DNA of 64,000 nucleotides from CAVTBX01 sp963733135 (GTDB taxonomy: Bacteria > Actinomycetota > Thermoleophilia > Gaiellales > Gaiellaceae), in the NCBI GenBank assembly GCA_963733135.1, contig CAVTBX010000003.1, positions 62,001 to 126,000 of the forward strand, given 5' to 3'. The notes under the pieces were generated by a model. The model did not search any database and was not told the origin of the DNA. It worked only from the letters and a program-made list of their open reading frames with translations. The position numbers and the translations under genes are program-made. The number at the start of each line of letters is the position of its first letter. Positions within the stretch are counted from its first letter, which is position 1. This document shows positions 16,409 to 25,084 of the stretch, piece after piece.

Positions 16409-17350
16409 CTAGGGGACGTAGGGGTAGAGGATCTGCTCGGGACCGTCGAGGTGGACGCCGGGATCGGCGATGGCGTAGGCGCTGATCTTGGCGTCGGCGC
16501 CGGAGCCCTCGACGTTCGCGACGCTGTACGGCTCGGTCAGGATGAGGTTGCCGTTTCGAATCGCGTACTGGTAGCGGTCGAGCGACCGGACGGGCGGGCC
16601 CGCAGTCCGATTTCCCTCGATGTCGTAGGCGCCTCCGTGACACGGGCAGCCGAAGCCCGAGGGCTGCGTAGGCGTGAGCGTGACCTCGCCCGTGTCGGCC
16701 TCGACGGACATCTCCCCCTCCTCGTCCGTCGGGCCCTGCGGCTGAACCGGGCAGCCGAGGTGAACGCAGCGGTTCGAGATGATGGTCATGCTCGGCACGT
16801 CGTTCACGACGCCGTTGTTCCGGACGTAGGCGACGCGCCGCCCCACGCTCTGGCCTGCGCCCTGCGAGTAGAACCTGGTGATCACCCACTGACCCTCGGA
16901 GAAGTTCTCGAGCGGGCCGACGTCAATCTCGTCGTAGCCCTGGCCCCGGAAGGCGGGAATGACGGCGAAGCCCACAGCGGGAAGCGTCACGATGCCGCCG
17001 ATCAGGGCCCCGATCCCGAGCGTCGAGGCGGAGAGGAACGTGGAGCGCGAATAGCGCTCGACCTCGCCTTCGGCGCCCTCCTCCTCTGCCTCGCCCAAGG
17101 CTAATGGATCGGACTCCTCGGGCGGCGCCTCTCCGCGCACTTCGCGCGTGGCTTCCCGGATCCAGAGGAAGCCGAAGACGAGCGCGATCACGGCACCGAT
17201 CGCGGCGATGACCCAGCTGACGATCAGCCCGACGAGGACGAGAGCAACGCCTGCGGCGAACGCGAACGGCCAGATCGTGGGGGAGGGAAGGTGCGGCGTC
17301 TCGTCGCCGTTGTGACCGGTCGTCTCGTCCCGCCCTAGGTCGTCGGCCAC
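16409..17350 (-). CDS. qcrA: Menaquinol-cytochrome c reductase Rieske iron-sulfur subunit
   Basis: A 313-residue Rieske protein with an unusually long N-terminus. Two membrane helices near residues 28-65 are followed by an acidic linker (EAPPEESDPLALGEAEEEGAEGE), then the usual anchor near residues 100-130, and the [2Fe-2S] domain. Cluster ligands are in CVHLGCP and CPCHGGAYD. The cysteine pair of CVHLGC plus CPC supports the stabilising disulfide of high-potential Rieske proteins. The GTG start at 17350 has GGGAGGAG just upstream. A promoter-like TTGACA-N18-AACAAT lies at 17392-17421, so qcrA probably heads the qcrABC-menG operon. Confidence 0.95.
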   Translation of the reverse strand: MADDLGRDETTGHNGDETPHLPSPTIWPFAFAAGVALVLVGLIVSWVIAAIGAVIALVFGFLWIREATREVRGEAPPEESDPLALGEAEEEGAEGEVERYSRSTFLSASTLGIGALIGGIVTLPAVGFAVIPAFRGQGYDEIDVGPLENFSEGQWVITRFYSQGAGQSVGRRVAYVRNNGVVNDVPSMTIISNRCVHLGCPVQPQGPTDEEGEMSVEADTGEVTLTPTQPSGFGCPCHGGAYDIEGNRTAGPPVRSLDRYQYAIRNGNLILTEPYSVANVEGSGADAKISAYAIADPGVHLDGPEQILYPYVP

Positions 17351-17391
17351 CCGACTCCTCCCGTCACTCCCGCAGTGTCACGAGCGCAAGC

Positions 17392-17421
17392 ATTGTTCCC
17401 AGGCGCCTCGGCCGGTGTCAA
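17392..17421 (-). promoter_or_regulatory. Candidate sigma-70 promoter of the qcrABC operon
   Basis: On the minus strand a perfect -35 TTGACA (17416-17421) is separated by 18 bases from AACAAT (17392-17397), 42 bases before the qcrA start. The rest of the 17351-17559 gap shows no other clear feature. Confidence 0.45.
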
Positions 17422-17559
17422 CGACGTTGCCGTTGCCTCAAGCCCCGGAAAATGCGGAGATTCCGGCGCATGTGTCGCCGCTGCGTCGCACTCCGCCGTG
17501 CTGCTCGACCAGGTCACGAACCTGATGCCATTCTACGAGCCGGGTACCGGGTCGCGGCG

Positions 17560-17745
17560 TCAGTAGGCGCGGCGGGCACGCTTCTTCGCGGCCCGGCGAT
17601 GGCCGAGGTACCTGAAGGTCTGGCCGATGGCGATTACGCCCAGGAAGACGAGGCCGACCACGAGCATCGAGAGGATGATGTGCAGGCCTTCCTCGGAGGT
17701 GGAGCTTTCCTGGAGGAACAGCAGCGCTGCGACGACCGCGTCCAT
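17560..17745 (-). CDS. Small single-pass membrane protein (61 residues)
   Basis: The ATG at 17745 opens MDAVVAALLFLQESSTSEEGLHIILSMLVVGLVFLGVIAIGQTFRYLGHRRAAKKRARRAY. One strong transmembrane helix (about residues 24-44) is followed by a very basic cytoplasmic tail, so the topology is N-out. I cannot assign a family. Its position between the haem/HepS-like genes and qcrA suggests a small accessory subunit of the respiratory complex, but that is inference only. Confidence 0.6.
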   Translation of the reverse strand: MDAVVAALLFLQESSTSEEGLHIILSMLVVGLVFLGVIAIGQTFRYLGHRRAAKKRARRAY

Positions 17746-17757
17746 ACGGCCTCGATC

Positions 17758-18310
17758 TTACTCTGAGCGGACGCGGTCGGCGTGACGGCTGAGCGCACCT
17801 CCCACGCCCTCGTCTCCCGCTCGCATCCGGGCTAGGCGCTCGAGCGGGCCGTGGTCGCCCTCGTCCCGGAGCGTGGCCCGAGCAGCGGCGAGCCGCTCAC
17901 CGTCTAGCCCGAGGCTGGCGGCGGTGGCGGCCCAGGCAGCACCGTCGGAGTCGGAGGCCCGAGAGCCCTCGGCCCGGGCCTGCGCGCAGAGCGAGATGAG
18001 TTCGGAGAGCTCGCCGACCACTGCGACGTCGCCGAGAGCCGAGATCCGCACGAGCCCGTGCGCGTAGAGGTAGTCGCCGAGCAGAACGGCCGTGTCCCGA
18101 TCCGGCGGGTCGAAGAGCCGCGGGCGTGCCGTAGTGGAGGAGGTAGCCCTCGTAGATCGTCTCGAGCCCGAGCGCGTAGCGTCCCTCGCCGAGCGCCGAG
18201 AAGACCGGCGTCTCGTCGCGCTCACCTGCCGGCCGGAGGGCATGGCCCCAGAGAGGGCTTTCCGAGCGCGCGTCGTCGGCGATCGTGCTCCAGATGCCGT
18301 TCCCGTTCAC
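17758..18310 (-). pseudogene. HepS-like / prenyl-synthase-related helical protein, frameshifted
   Basis: Two overlapping frames join into a ~183-residue protein if one base is removed from the GGG at 18122-18124. The first part is …YALGLETIYEGYLLHYGTP and the second continues RLFDPPDRDTAVLLGDYLYAHGLVRISALGDVAVVGELSELISLCAQARAEG. The GDYLYAHGL…L…I segment aligns by eye with the GDHLFARAFALLA helix pair of the polyprenyl synthase at 13121 and with HepS (component I of heptaprenyl diphosphate synthase). No aspartate-rich DDxxD is present, as expected for HepS. The GTG start at 18310 overlaps the hemL stop by four bases. The frameshift is probably an assembly error. The HepS assignment is a hypothesis. 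Confidence 0.55.
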
Positions 18311-19581
18311 GAGCCGCGGAAGAACTCGGCGGTCGCCTCGACCGTTCGGTCGACCTCGCCGGAGCCGTGCGCGATCGAGACGAACATCGCCTCGTACTGC
18401 GAGGGCGCCACGTAGACACCACGCTCGACGAGGTGCCGCCACCAGGCGCCGTAGGCCTCGGTGTCCGAGGCGCTCGCGTCGTCGAAGTCGTGTACCGGCT
18501 CGCGGCGGAAGAAGAGCGTCAGGAGCGAGCCGACCCGCTGAACGTGCGCCTGGCCGGATACTGCTTCGACGAGGCCCCGCTCCAGCTCGGCGGCAGTCCT
18601 CTCGAGGCGGTTGTAGACGTCGCCGCCGCGAAGCTGCTCGAGCGTTGCGAGAGCCGCTGCGGTCGCGATCGGGTTCCCCGAGAGCGTCCCGGCCTGGTAG
18701 ACCGCGCCGGCCGGAGCAAGCTCGTCCATAACCTCGGCCGGGCCGCCGAAGGCCGCGAGCGGAAGGCCCCCGCCGACGATCTTGCCGAGGATGGTGAGAT
18801 CGGGCGCGACACCGTAGAGCTCCTGCGCGCCGCCGCGCGCGAGCCGGAAGCCCGTGATCACCTCGTCGAAGACGAGAAGCGCTCCGAGCTCGTCGCAGAG
18901 CTCCCGCAGGCCCTCCAGGAAGCCGGGCTCGGGCGGGACGACCCCCATGTTCGCGGCCACGGGCTCGACGAGGACGGCTGCGATGTCGTCCCCGTGACGC
19001 TCGGCTGCGACCCGCACTGACTCGAGGTGGTTGTACGCGCAGACGAGCGTGTCGGCCGTGGCCGCGGCCGGAACCCCAGGCGATGACGGGATGCCGAGCG
19101 TCGCGAGGCCGGAGCCCGCGCTCGCGAGCAGTGCGTCCGCATGACCGTGGTAGCAGCCGGCGAACTTCACGATCCGCTCCCGGCCTGTGACCGCGCGGGC
19201 GAGCCGGACGGCGCTCATCGCCGCCTCCGTTCCCGACGAGACAAGCCGCACCCGCTCGACCGACGGCACGGCGTCCACGATCTCCTCAGCGAGGAGCACC
19301 TCGCGCTCGGTCGGCGCGCCGAAGGTCGTCCCATCCAGGGCGGCCTCCCGCACCGCCTCCACGACCGCCGCATCCGCGTGGCCGAGGACGAGCGGGCCCC
19401 ACGACATCACCCAGTCGACGTAGCGGTTGCCCTTGATGTCCTCGATCCAGGCGCCCTCGCCGCGCGCCATGAAAAGCGGCTCGTCGACGCCCACAGCGGC
19501 CATGGCGCGGACAGGAGAGTTGACGCCGCCCGGGATCGTCGCCCGCGCACGACCGAAGAGCGACGTCTTTAAGCGAGCCAC
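18307..19581 (-). CDS. hemL: Glutamate-1-semialdehyde 2,1-aminomutase
   Basis: A 424-residue class III PLP aminotransferase that isomerises glutamate-1-semialdehyde to 5-aminolevulinate for haem synthesis by the C5 route. Diagnostic features are PGGVNSPVRAM near the N-terminus, SSGTEAAMSAVRLARA, FAGCYHGHADALL, VFDEVITGFR and the lysine in LGKIVGGGLPLAAFGG. The GTG at 19581 gives the usual length and overlaps the hemB end by 13 bases. Together with hemB it provides the early steps of tetrapyrrole synthesis for the neighbouring cytochromes. Confidence 0.95.
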   Translation of the reverse strand: MARLKTSLFGRARATIPGGVNSPVRAMAAVGVDEPLFMARGEGAWIEDIKGNRYVDWVMSWGPLVLGHADAAVVEAVREAALDGTTFGAPTEREVLLAEEIVDAVPSVERVRLVSSGTEAAMSAVRLARAVTGRERIVKFAGCYHGHADALLASAGSGLATLGIPSSPGVPAAATADTLVCAYNHLESVRVAAERHGDDIAAVLVEPVAANMGVVPPEPGFLEGLRELCDELGALLVFDEVITGFRLARGGAQELYGVAPDLTILGKIVGGGLPLAAFGGPAEVMDELAPAGAVYQAGTLSGNPIATAAALATLEQLRGGDVYNRLERTAAELERGLVEAVSGQAHVQRVGSLLTLFFRREPVHDFDDASASDTEAYGAWWRHLVERGVYVAPSQYEAMFVSIAHGSGEVDRTVEATAEFFRGS

Positions 19582-20545
19582 CGCGCCACGTCGCGCGCCC
19601 AGTACGTGATGACGGCGTCTGCGCCGGCACGCTTGATCGCGGTCAGGCCTTCGAGCGCAGCCGTGCGCTCGTTGAGCCAGCCGCTCGCCGCAGCGCTCTT
19701 CACCATCGCATACTCCCCGCTCACGTTGTACGCGAAGAGCGGCGCGTCGAAGCGCTCGCGAACCGCTGCGATCACGTCGAGGTACGGAAGTGCCGGCTTC
19801 ACGATGAGCGCGTCGGCGCCTTCGGCGAGATCGAGCTCGCACTCGCGGAGCGCCTCGCGCACGTTGGGAGGATCCATCTGGTAGCTCCGGCGGTCACCGA
19901 AGGCGGGGGCGGAGTCGGCCGCCTCACGGAATGGGCCGTAGAAGGCGGACGCGTACTTGGCCGAGTAGGCGACGAATCGGGGTGCGCTCGATAGCCGGCG
20001 TCGTCGAGCGCACCCCGGAGAGCGGCGACGCGGCCGTCCATCATGTCGCTCGGCGCGACGACGTCGGCCCCTGCCTCGGCATGGCTGACGGCCGTTCGCG
20101 CCAGGAGCTCCAGCGACAGGTCGTTCACGATCTCGTCGTCCTCGACGACGCCGCAGTGCCCGTGGCTCGTGTACTCGCAGAGGCAGACGTCCGTCATGAG
20201 GACGAGGCCGGGCGCCTCGACCCGGAGCGCCCTGAGCGCTCGCTGGACGATGCCGTCGTCGTCGTATGCGCCCGAGCCAACCTCGTCCTTGTCCTCGGGA
20301 ATCCCGAAAAGCAGGACTGCTCCGAGGCCCTCGGCCTGCACCTCGCGGGCCACCTCACAGATCCGGTCGACCGAACGCTGCGCGATCGCCTCGAGCCCCT
20401 CGAGCGGACGCTCGACTCCCTCGCCCGGGCAGACGAAGAGCGGGAGAACCAGGTCGGCCGGGTCGAGGCGGGTCTCGCGGACTAGCGAGCGCAGGGCCGC
20501 CGTCCGGCGAAAGCGCCTGAGCCGCGTGATCGGAAAGGTGCTCAT
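19569..20545 (-). pseudogene. hemB: Delta-aminolevulinic acid dehydratase (porphobilinogen synthase), frameshifted in this sequence
   Basis: HemB condenses two 5-aminolevulinate molecules to porphobilinogen. The N-terminal 190 residues (MSTFPITRLRRFRRTAALRSLVRET…TDVCLCEYTSHGHCG…VAPSDMMDGRV) and the C-terminal 135 residues (…KYASAFYGPFREAA…DALIVKPALPYLDVI…YNVSGEYAMVK…ITYWARDVARWLA) are in different frames. The break is at GGGG 19979-19982, and one added base gives a normal 325-residue enzyme. The metal-site cysteines in DVCLCEY…GHCG and the Schiff-base lysine in VKPA are intact. Because hemB is normally essential where haem is made, an assembly error is more likely than inactivation. The ATG overlaps the upstream permease stop by one base. 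Confidence 0.85.
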
Positions 20546-21891
20546 CACGTTGCCAATCTTCGCACGCCGAGCCTGGCTCCCGCGGCAAAGATTCCCAGCA
20601 GGCCGGCTAGCCAAGCCGCCTCGACGGCGAGCGTGGCCCAGGGCTCGGCGTCGTAGAGGGCGGACTGGAAGAACGCCACGGCGTGTGAGAAGGGGAAGAC
20701 GTTCGAGACCCATGCCGCCGGCGCGACCGAAGCTTCGGGGAGGAAGCCGAGCAGGACGATCGGGACGGCGACGAGCAACGCGACGAGCGCCGCCGTCCGC
20801 GCTTCGCGCGCGAGCGCCCCGAGCAGCGTTCCGAAGGCACCGAACGCAGCGCCGGCCAGAGCAAGCCCGAGCGCCAGGATGGGAAGCCGTGACCACGGCT
20901 GGGCGCCCTCGCCGGCGATCTCGAGCGCTCCCGCAAAGACGATCGCCAGCCCGAGACCGAACACCGCACCGACGACGAGAGCCAGCGCGATCTTCGCGGC
21001 CACGAGCTCACCCAGTCGCACAAGCCCCCGGGCCAGCCGTCCGATCACGTTCTCGTCTCGCTCGGCCGCGATTCCAGCCGCGGCGAGGAGGATGCAGACG
21101 ATCGCGAGCGTCAGGGCCAGGGCATACGCCTGGAGCTGCGTGGACAGGAGTCGCTCCTGCCGTTCCTCATCCTCGGTCCGGAGCTCGATCGGGTTCGCGG
21201 TCGCGCGGAGGGATGCGCCCGTTTGGTCGAGGGCGAGCTGGGCCTCGTCGATGAAGTCGCGGAGCTCGGCCACCTCGGCCGCCACCTCGGGCGACATGGG
21301 CTCGGCCGCCAGCCCGTCGAGGATTTCCGCGGCGCGCGCGAGGCCGAGCACCTCGAACTCGTTGCCGAGGAAGTTTCCCGTGCCTCCGGACTTCAGGAGC
21401 TCCACGTAGTCGAGGTTCGCCTGGATGTACGCGTCCTGGAGCGTCCGGTTCAGGTTGAACACAAGCGATTCCGTCTGGCGCTCGACCCGGCCGGAGAGCC
21501 CGCCCCGCGAGGTGCGGAGGATCAGTGTCGGGCTCTGCGCCATCCCGCGCAGGCGCGACGCGAAGCCGGAAGGGACGATGATCTCCGCGACGATGTCGCC
21601 GCTCGCGAGCCGCTCGTCCGCCTCCTCCTGCGAGAGCGGGATGAGGTCGACCTCGGCCTCGACCTCGCCGAGCACGGAATCGACGTCGAAGCTCTGGCCG
21701 CCGACGACCAGGGTCTCAGGCAGGCCGTCCTCGTCCACGAAGGCGACGCGAGGCCGGTCGGTCGCGAAGCTCGCGACGAGGGCAACGAGCGCCGCGATCG
21801 CGAGCGGGTAAGCCACAAGCGCGACGAGGAGGAAGGGCGAGCGGCCGAGGACGCGGAGGTCCTTGCCGAGGAGCAAGAGCACCTTCCTCAC
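20545..21891 (-). CDS. ABC-2 type transporter permease
   Basis: A 448-residue permease with one N-terminal helix (FLLVALVAYPLAIAALVALVA), a ~200-residue extracytoplasmic domain (DRPRVAFVDEDGLPETL…) and five C-terminal helices. This is the ABC2_membrane_3/YhaP-like or DrrB-like exporter topology. GTG start at 21891 overlapping the ATPase stop by four bases. It is translationally coupled to hemB downstream. Whether it exports haem, lipid or drug is not readable; the haem link is positional only. Confidence 0.85.
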   Translation of the reverse strand: MRKVLLLLGKDLRVLGRSPFLLVALVAYPLAIAALVALVASFATDRPRVAFVDEDGLPETLVVGGQSFDVDSVLGEVEAEVDLIPLSQEEADERLASGDIVAEIIVPSGFASRLRGMAQSPTLILRTSRGGLSGRVERQTESLVFNLNRTLQDAYIQANLDYVELLKSGGTGNFLGNEFEVLGLARAAEILDGLAAEPMSPEVAAEVAELRDFIDEAQLALDQTGASLRATANPIELRTEDEERQERLLSTQLQAYALALTLAIVCILLAAAGIAAERDENVIGRLARGLVRLGELVAAKIALALVVGAVFGLGLAIVFAGALEIAGEGAQPWSRLPILALGLALAGAAFGAFGTLLGALAREARTAALVALLVAVPIVLLGFLPEASVAPAAWVSNVFPFSHAVAFFQSALYDAEPWATLAVEAAWLAGLLGIFAAGARLGVRRLAT

Positions 21892-22544
21892 GCGAACACG
21901 TCCGCGTCGGGAGAGCGCTCGTACTCGTCGTGCGACCCGTCGAAGACGATCCGCCCGTCGAGAAGCACTACGACGCGATCGGCCGCGCGGGCGAGCTCCT
22001 CGAGGTTCTGCGTCACGAAGACGACCGCGCCGCCACGCTCCCGTACCTGGCCCGCGATGTCCCAGAGCGCCTGCCTGCGGCCCGGATCGAGCGCCGCCGT
22101 GGGCTCGTCGAGGAGGAGGACGTCCGGCCGGCCGAGGAGAGCGACGGCCAGGTTCAGACGCTGCTGGTTCCCGCCCGAGAGGTCGGCTGAGGGCTTTCGC
22201 TCGTCCGGCACCGCGACGGCGGCGAGAAGCCGATCCGATTCCGACTCGGCGCCGAGCCCATCGAGGCGCGCGAAAAGCTCGAGATTCTCTCGAGGAGTGA
22301 GGCGTCCATAGAACGCCGGGCGCTGCGGCACCCACCCGACCCGGAGCCCCGCGCCGGTCGTGACGTTGCCGGCGCTCGGCCGCAACGCGCCCGCGAGGAT
22401 CGCGAGGAGCGTCGACTTGCCGGCTCCGTTCGGCCCGATGAGCGCGAGGGTCTCCCCGCCCCGAACCTCGAGGTCTGTGGGCGCGAGCGCCGCGTGCCGG
22501 CCGTACGTTCGGGCAACCCCGCGGGCTTCGAGGAGAGCGGTCAG
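21888..22544 (-). CDS. ABC transporter ATP-binding protein
   Basis: The ATPase of the exporter pair, about 218 residues. Walker A is GPNGAGKST, the Q-loop region is GWVPQRPAFYGRLT, the signature motif is a variant LSGGNQQRLNLA, Walker B is VLLLDEPTAALDP and the H-loop is degenerate (FVTQNLEEL, with Gln where His is usual). In frame with all motifs, the only initiation option before an upstream stop is CTG at 22544; no ATG, GTG or TTG exists. Either CTG is used or a base is missing in the leader. The missing switch histidine is noteworthy but occurs in some ABC-2 ATPases. Confidence 0.85.
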   Translation of the reverse strand: MTALLEARGVARTYGRHAALAPTDLEVRGGETLALIGPNGAGKSTLLAILAGALRPSAGNVTTGAGLRVGWVPQRPAFYGRLTPRENLELFARLDGLGAESESDRLLAAVAVPDERKPSADLSGGNQQRLNLAVALLGRPDVLLLDEPTAALDPGRRQALWDIAGQVRERGGAVVFVTQNLEELARAADRVVVLLDGRIVFDGSHDEYERSPDADVFA

Positions 22545-22845
22545 CGTCCGGCCCGCCTGTCAACGTGGTGAGGGACGGCGGCTCCCACTGGGCGCCTCAC
22601 TCTATCCCAGCGCATCCGTGGCCGGGCTCTTCGATCAAGAGCGGGAAATCCCTGCAAAACAGGGACATCGACCGACACTTCGGCCGCCCGACTGGGACTG
22701 GACGCTCGAGATGCACGGCGCCCTCGCGCTCGAGCCGCGGCGCGTATCGCGGACGGCCGAGGACACGCGCACTCCTCGCAAGGAGCGGCCCGCACGCCCT
22801 GGCTCCGCATTGCAGGTGCTCCTGGGCTCCGGTACGGTGCCGCGG

Positions 22846-23631
22846 ATGGCTTGGCCCCAGGCCCCAGGGCTCGCCACTCGAACGGCGCACAGGGAGAGGG
22901 AACGAGCAAAGGCCCGTCGCGCTCGACGGATCGCCGCGCTCGTCGTGGTCGCCGGCGTCGCGCTCGTCACGCTTCTCCTCACAGCGTTCGGCTCGGGTGC
23001 GTCAGAGCGGACGACCACCGGTCCCGCGCCGGCCGGACGTCTGCTGCCCTCGGGCCCGCCTCAGCCCCAGGTCGTCGCGCTCTTCGACACTCTCCGGATT
23101 CAGCTCCCGATCGCGCAGGGTCGCGTCACGGCGATCGGCTATCACGCGTCCGGGCCCGAGGCCTTCCCGCTGGAACCGGTGGGAGAACAGCAGAACGCCG
23201 GCCTCTTCACGAGGCTCATGGACAAGCTGTTCAGTCAGTCGAGCTCTGGGCTCGGCTACTACATCCTGGACGGCGGCACCGGAAGTCAGACCGGCGGGCT
23301 CGACATCGGCGCGCCGGTTGAGACCGACGTGTACGCGCCCGTCGACGGAACGGTGATCGCGATCTCGGAGCAGATCGTGAACGGCCAGCCCTACGGCGTG
23401 CGGATCGACATCCAGCCGTCGGGGAACCCAGGCTACGTCGTGGTGGTCTCGTCTCTGACGGCTGACCCGGCGCTTACCGTCGGCACGACCGTCGAGGCGG
23501 CCCGGTCGAAGATCGGGCGCGTTGTCGACCTCTCCGAGGTCGAACAGGCCGAGCTAGCACAGTTCACCCAGGACAAGGGCCAGCACGTCCACCTCGAGGT
23601 TCACGCAGCCACGTCCTTGACCGCACCCTGA
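22846..23631 (+). CDS. Membrane-anchored M23/LytM-like (degenerate peptidase) protein
   Basis: A 261-residue protein with a basic N-terminus (RERERAKARRARR), one transmembrane helix (IAALVVVAGVALVTLLLTAFG, residues about 28-48) and an extracytoplasmic M23-type beta-sheet domain (GGLDIGAPVETDVYAPVDGTVIAI … KGQHVHLEVH). The C-terminal HxH motif is present, but the first zinc histidine of the HxxxD motif is replaced (…TGGLDIG). Like EnvC-type LytM domains it may be a non-catalytic amidase regulator. The ATG at 22846 is chosen to precede the basic-TM N-terminus. The 282 bases upstream hold only a small CCCTG-CAAAA-CAGGG hairpin at 22650-22664. Confidence 0.75.
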   Translation: MAWPQAPGLATRTAHRERERAKARRARRIAALVVVAGVALVTLLLTAFGSGASERTTTGPAPAGRLLPSGPPQPQVVALFDTLRIQLPIAQGRVTAIGYHASGPEAFPLEPVGEQQNAGLFTRLMDKLFSQSSSGLGYYILDGGTGSQTGGLDIGAPVETDVYAPVDGTVIAISEQIVNGQPYGVRIDIQPSGNPGYVVVVSSLTADPALTVGTTVEAARSKIGRVVDLSEVEQAELAQFTQDKGQHVHLEVHAATSLTAP

Positions 23632-24305
23632 AGCTGACGATCCGGGGGCTCCTTTTCGACTTCGACGGGCTCCTCGTCGATACCGAGGGGCCCGCGTACC
23701 GCTCCTGGCAGGAGATCTACCGTGAGCACGGGCACGACCTGCCGCTCGAGGAGTGGGTAGCGAACGTCGGCACACTGGGCGAGCCGTTCGACCCGGTCGC
23801 CCGGCTCGAGGGTCTGACGGGACGGCCTCTCGAACGCGACACACTCGTCGAGCTCCGCCTGGCGCGCGAGCTCGAGCTGTCGGGGGCCGAGGAGCTACGT
23901 GAAGGCGTGGCCGAGTACCTCGCGGCCGCGAAGGAGCACGGTCTTCGGGTGGCCATCGTCTCGAGCGCGAGCGAGCGCTGGGTTCGCAGCCACATCTCCC
24001 GGCTGGCCGTGGAGGATGTCTGGGCCTGCGTCGTCTGCGCCGACGGCGACGTGGCACGCGCGAAGCCGGCGCCCGTTCTCTACCTCGAAGCACTCGACGA
24101 GCTCGAGCTGACCGCGGGGGAGGCCGTGGCGTTCGAGGACTCGCTGAACGGCGTGCGCGCGGCGAAGGCGGCCGGCATCTTCACGGTGGCGGTGCCGAAC
24201 CCGATCACGGCTGACCTCGCGCTCGACGAGGCCGACCTCGTGGTCGAGTCGCTCGCCCGCCTGCCGCTCGAAGAGCTCCTCGCGCAGGTCAGGGCGGCCG
24301 CGTGA
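23628..24305 (+). CDS. HAD-superfamily hydrolase, beta-phosphoglucomutase-like
   Basis: A 225-residue HAD subfamily IA enzyme. Motif I is LLFDFDGLLVDTE, motif II is VAIVSSASERW, motif III is the lysine in AKPAPVLYLEAL and motif IV is AFEDSLNGVRAAKAAGI. It would dephosphorylate or isomerise a phosphorylated sugar. No ATG, GTG or TTG occurs in frame between an upstream stop and motif I. The CTG at 23628 overlaps the TGA of the preceding gene as CTGA, mirroring the ATGA/GTGA couplings elsewhere in the window; CTG at 23634 is the alternative. It is followed by a ymdB-like gene with a GTGA overlap. Confidence 0.82.
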   Translation: MKLTIRGLLFDFDGLLVDTEGPAYRSWQEIYREHGHDLPLEEWVANVGTLGEPFDPVARLEGLTGRPLERDTLVELRLARELELSGAEELREGVAEYLAAAKEHGLRVAIVSSASERWVRSHISRLAVEDVWACVVCADGDVARAKPAPVLYLEALDELELTAGEAVAFEDSLNGVRAAKAAGIFTVAVPNPITADLALDEADLVVESLARLPLEELLAQVRAAA

Positions 24306-25084
24306 GGATTCTCTTCCTCGCCGACGTCTTCGGCCCACCCGGTCGCAGAGCCGTCGAGGCGCGCCTGCCTGAGCTCCGCGAGCAGCTGGGTGCCGATTTC
24401 TGCATCGTGAACGGCGAAAACGCCGCCGACGGCACCGGCCTGACGGCGAAGCTCGCCGACAAGCTGCTCGCCGCCGGCGCGGACGTGATCACGACCGGGA
24501 ACCACGTCTGGCGCCGCCGTGACCTCTTCGAGGTGCTCGACCGGAGCCCGCGCGTCATCCGGCCGGCCAACCTCGGCGGCCCTGGCGCGCCCGGCCGCGG
24601 CGTGACCGTCGTCGAGGCCGAGGACGGGACGCCGGTCGGAGTCGTCAACCTCCAGGGGGCGCTCTTCCTGAACGTCCACGTGCATCCGTTCTCGATCGTG
24701 GACGAGCTCGTGGAAGAGGCTCGGGCCAGAACTCCCATCGTCGTCGTCGACTTCCACGGGGAGGCGACGAGCGAGAAGGTCGCGCTCGCCCGCATCCTGG
24801 ACGGGCGCGTCACGGCCGTCATCGGAACACATACCCACGTCCAGACGAACGACGCCCGCGTTCTGCCAGGCGGAACCGCGGCGATCACGGACGCGGGGAT
24901 GACCGGTCCCCACGACTCCGTGATCGGGGTCAAGGCCGAGCTCGCGATCGAGCGGATGCGGACTGGGCTGCCGGTTCGCTTCCAGCCGGCAGAGGGCGAT
25001 GTCCGGATCGAGGGCTTGATCGTGGACTGCGACGCCGAGGGGCGGGCTACAGCCTGCGAGGCGCTGCGGGTCTCCGTGAGCTGA
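24302..25084 (+). CDS. ymdB: YmdB-type metallophosphoesterase (TIGR00282 family)
   Basis: A 260-residue calcineurin-like phosphodiesterase. The metal-site motifs are FLADVFGPPGR, NGENAADG, TTGNHVWRR, VVDFHGEATSEK and IGTHTHVQTNDA. Bacillus YmdB hydrolyses 2',3'-cAMP/cGMP and affects biofilm and nanotube formation. All active-site residues appear intact, and the length is typical. GTG start overlapping the HAD gene. The 3' end overlaps convergently by 38 bases with the glycosyltransferase gene on the other strand, leaving no room for a conventional terminator. Confidence 0.93.
   Translation: MRILFLADVFGPPGRRAVEARLPELREQLGADFCIVNGENAADGTGLTAKLADKLLAAGADVITTGNHVWRRRDLFEVLDRSPRVIRPANLGGPGAPGRGVTVVEAEDGTPVGVVNLQGALFLNVHVHPFSIVDELVEEARARTPIVVVDFHGEATSEKVALARILDGRVTAVIGTHTHVQTNDARVLPGGTAAITDAGMTGPHDSVIGVKAELAIERMRTGLPVRFQPAEGDVRIEGLIVDCDAEGRATACEALRVSVS

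Noticed and set aside
19569..20545. Programmed frameshift in hemB
   Set aside because: No slippery heptamer or downstream structure is evident, and the same type of one-base break recurs in other genes, so an assembly error is simpler.
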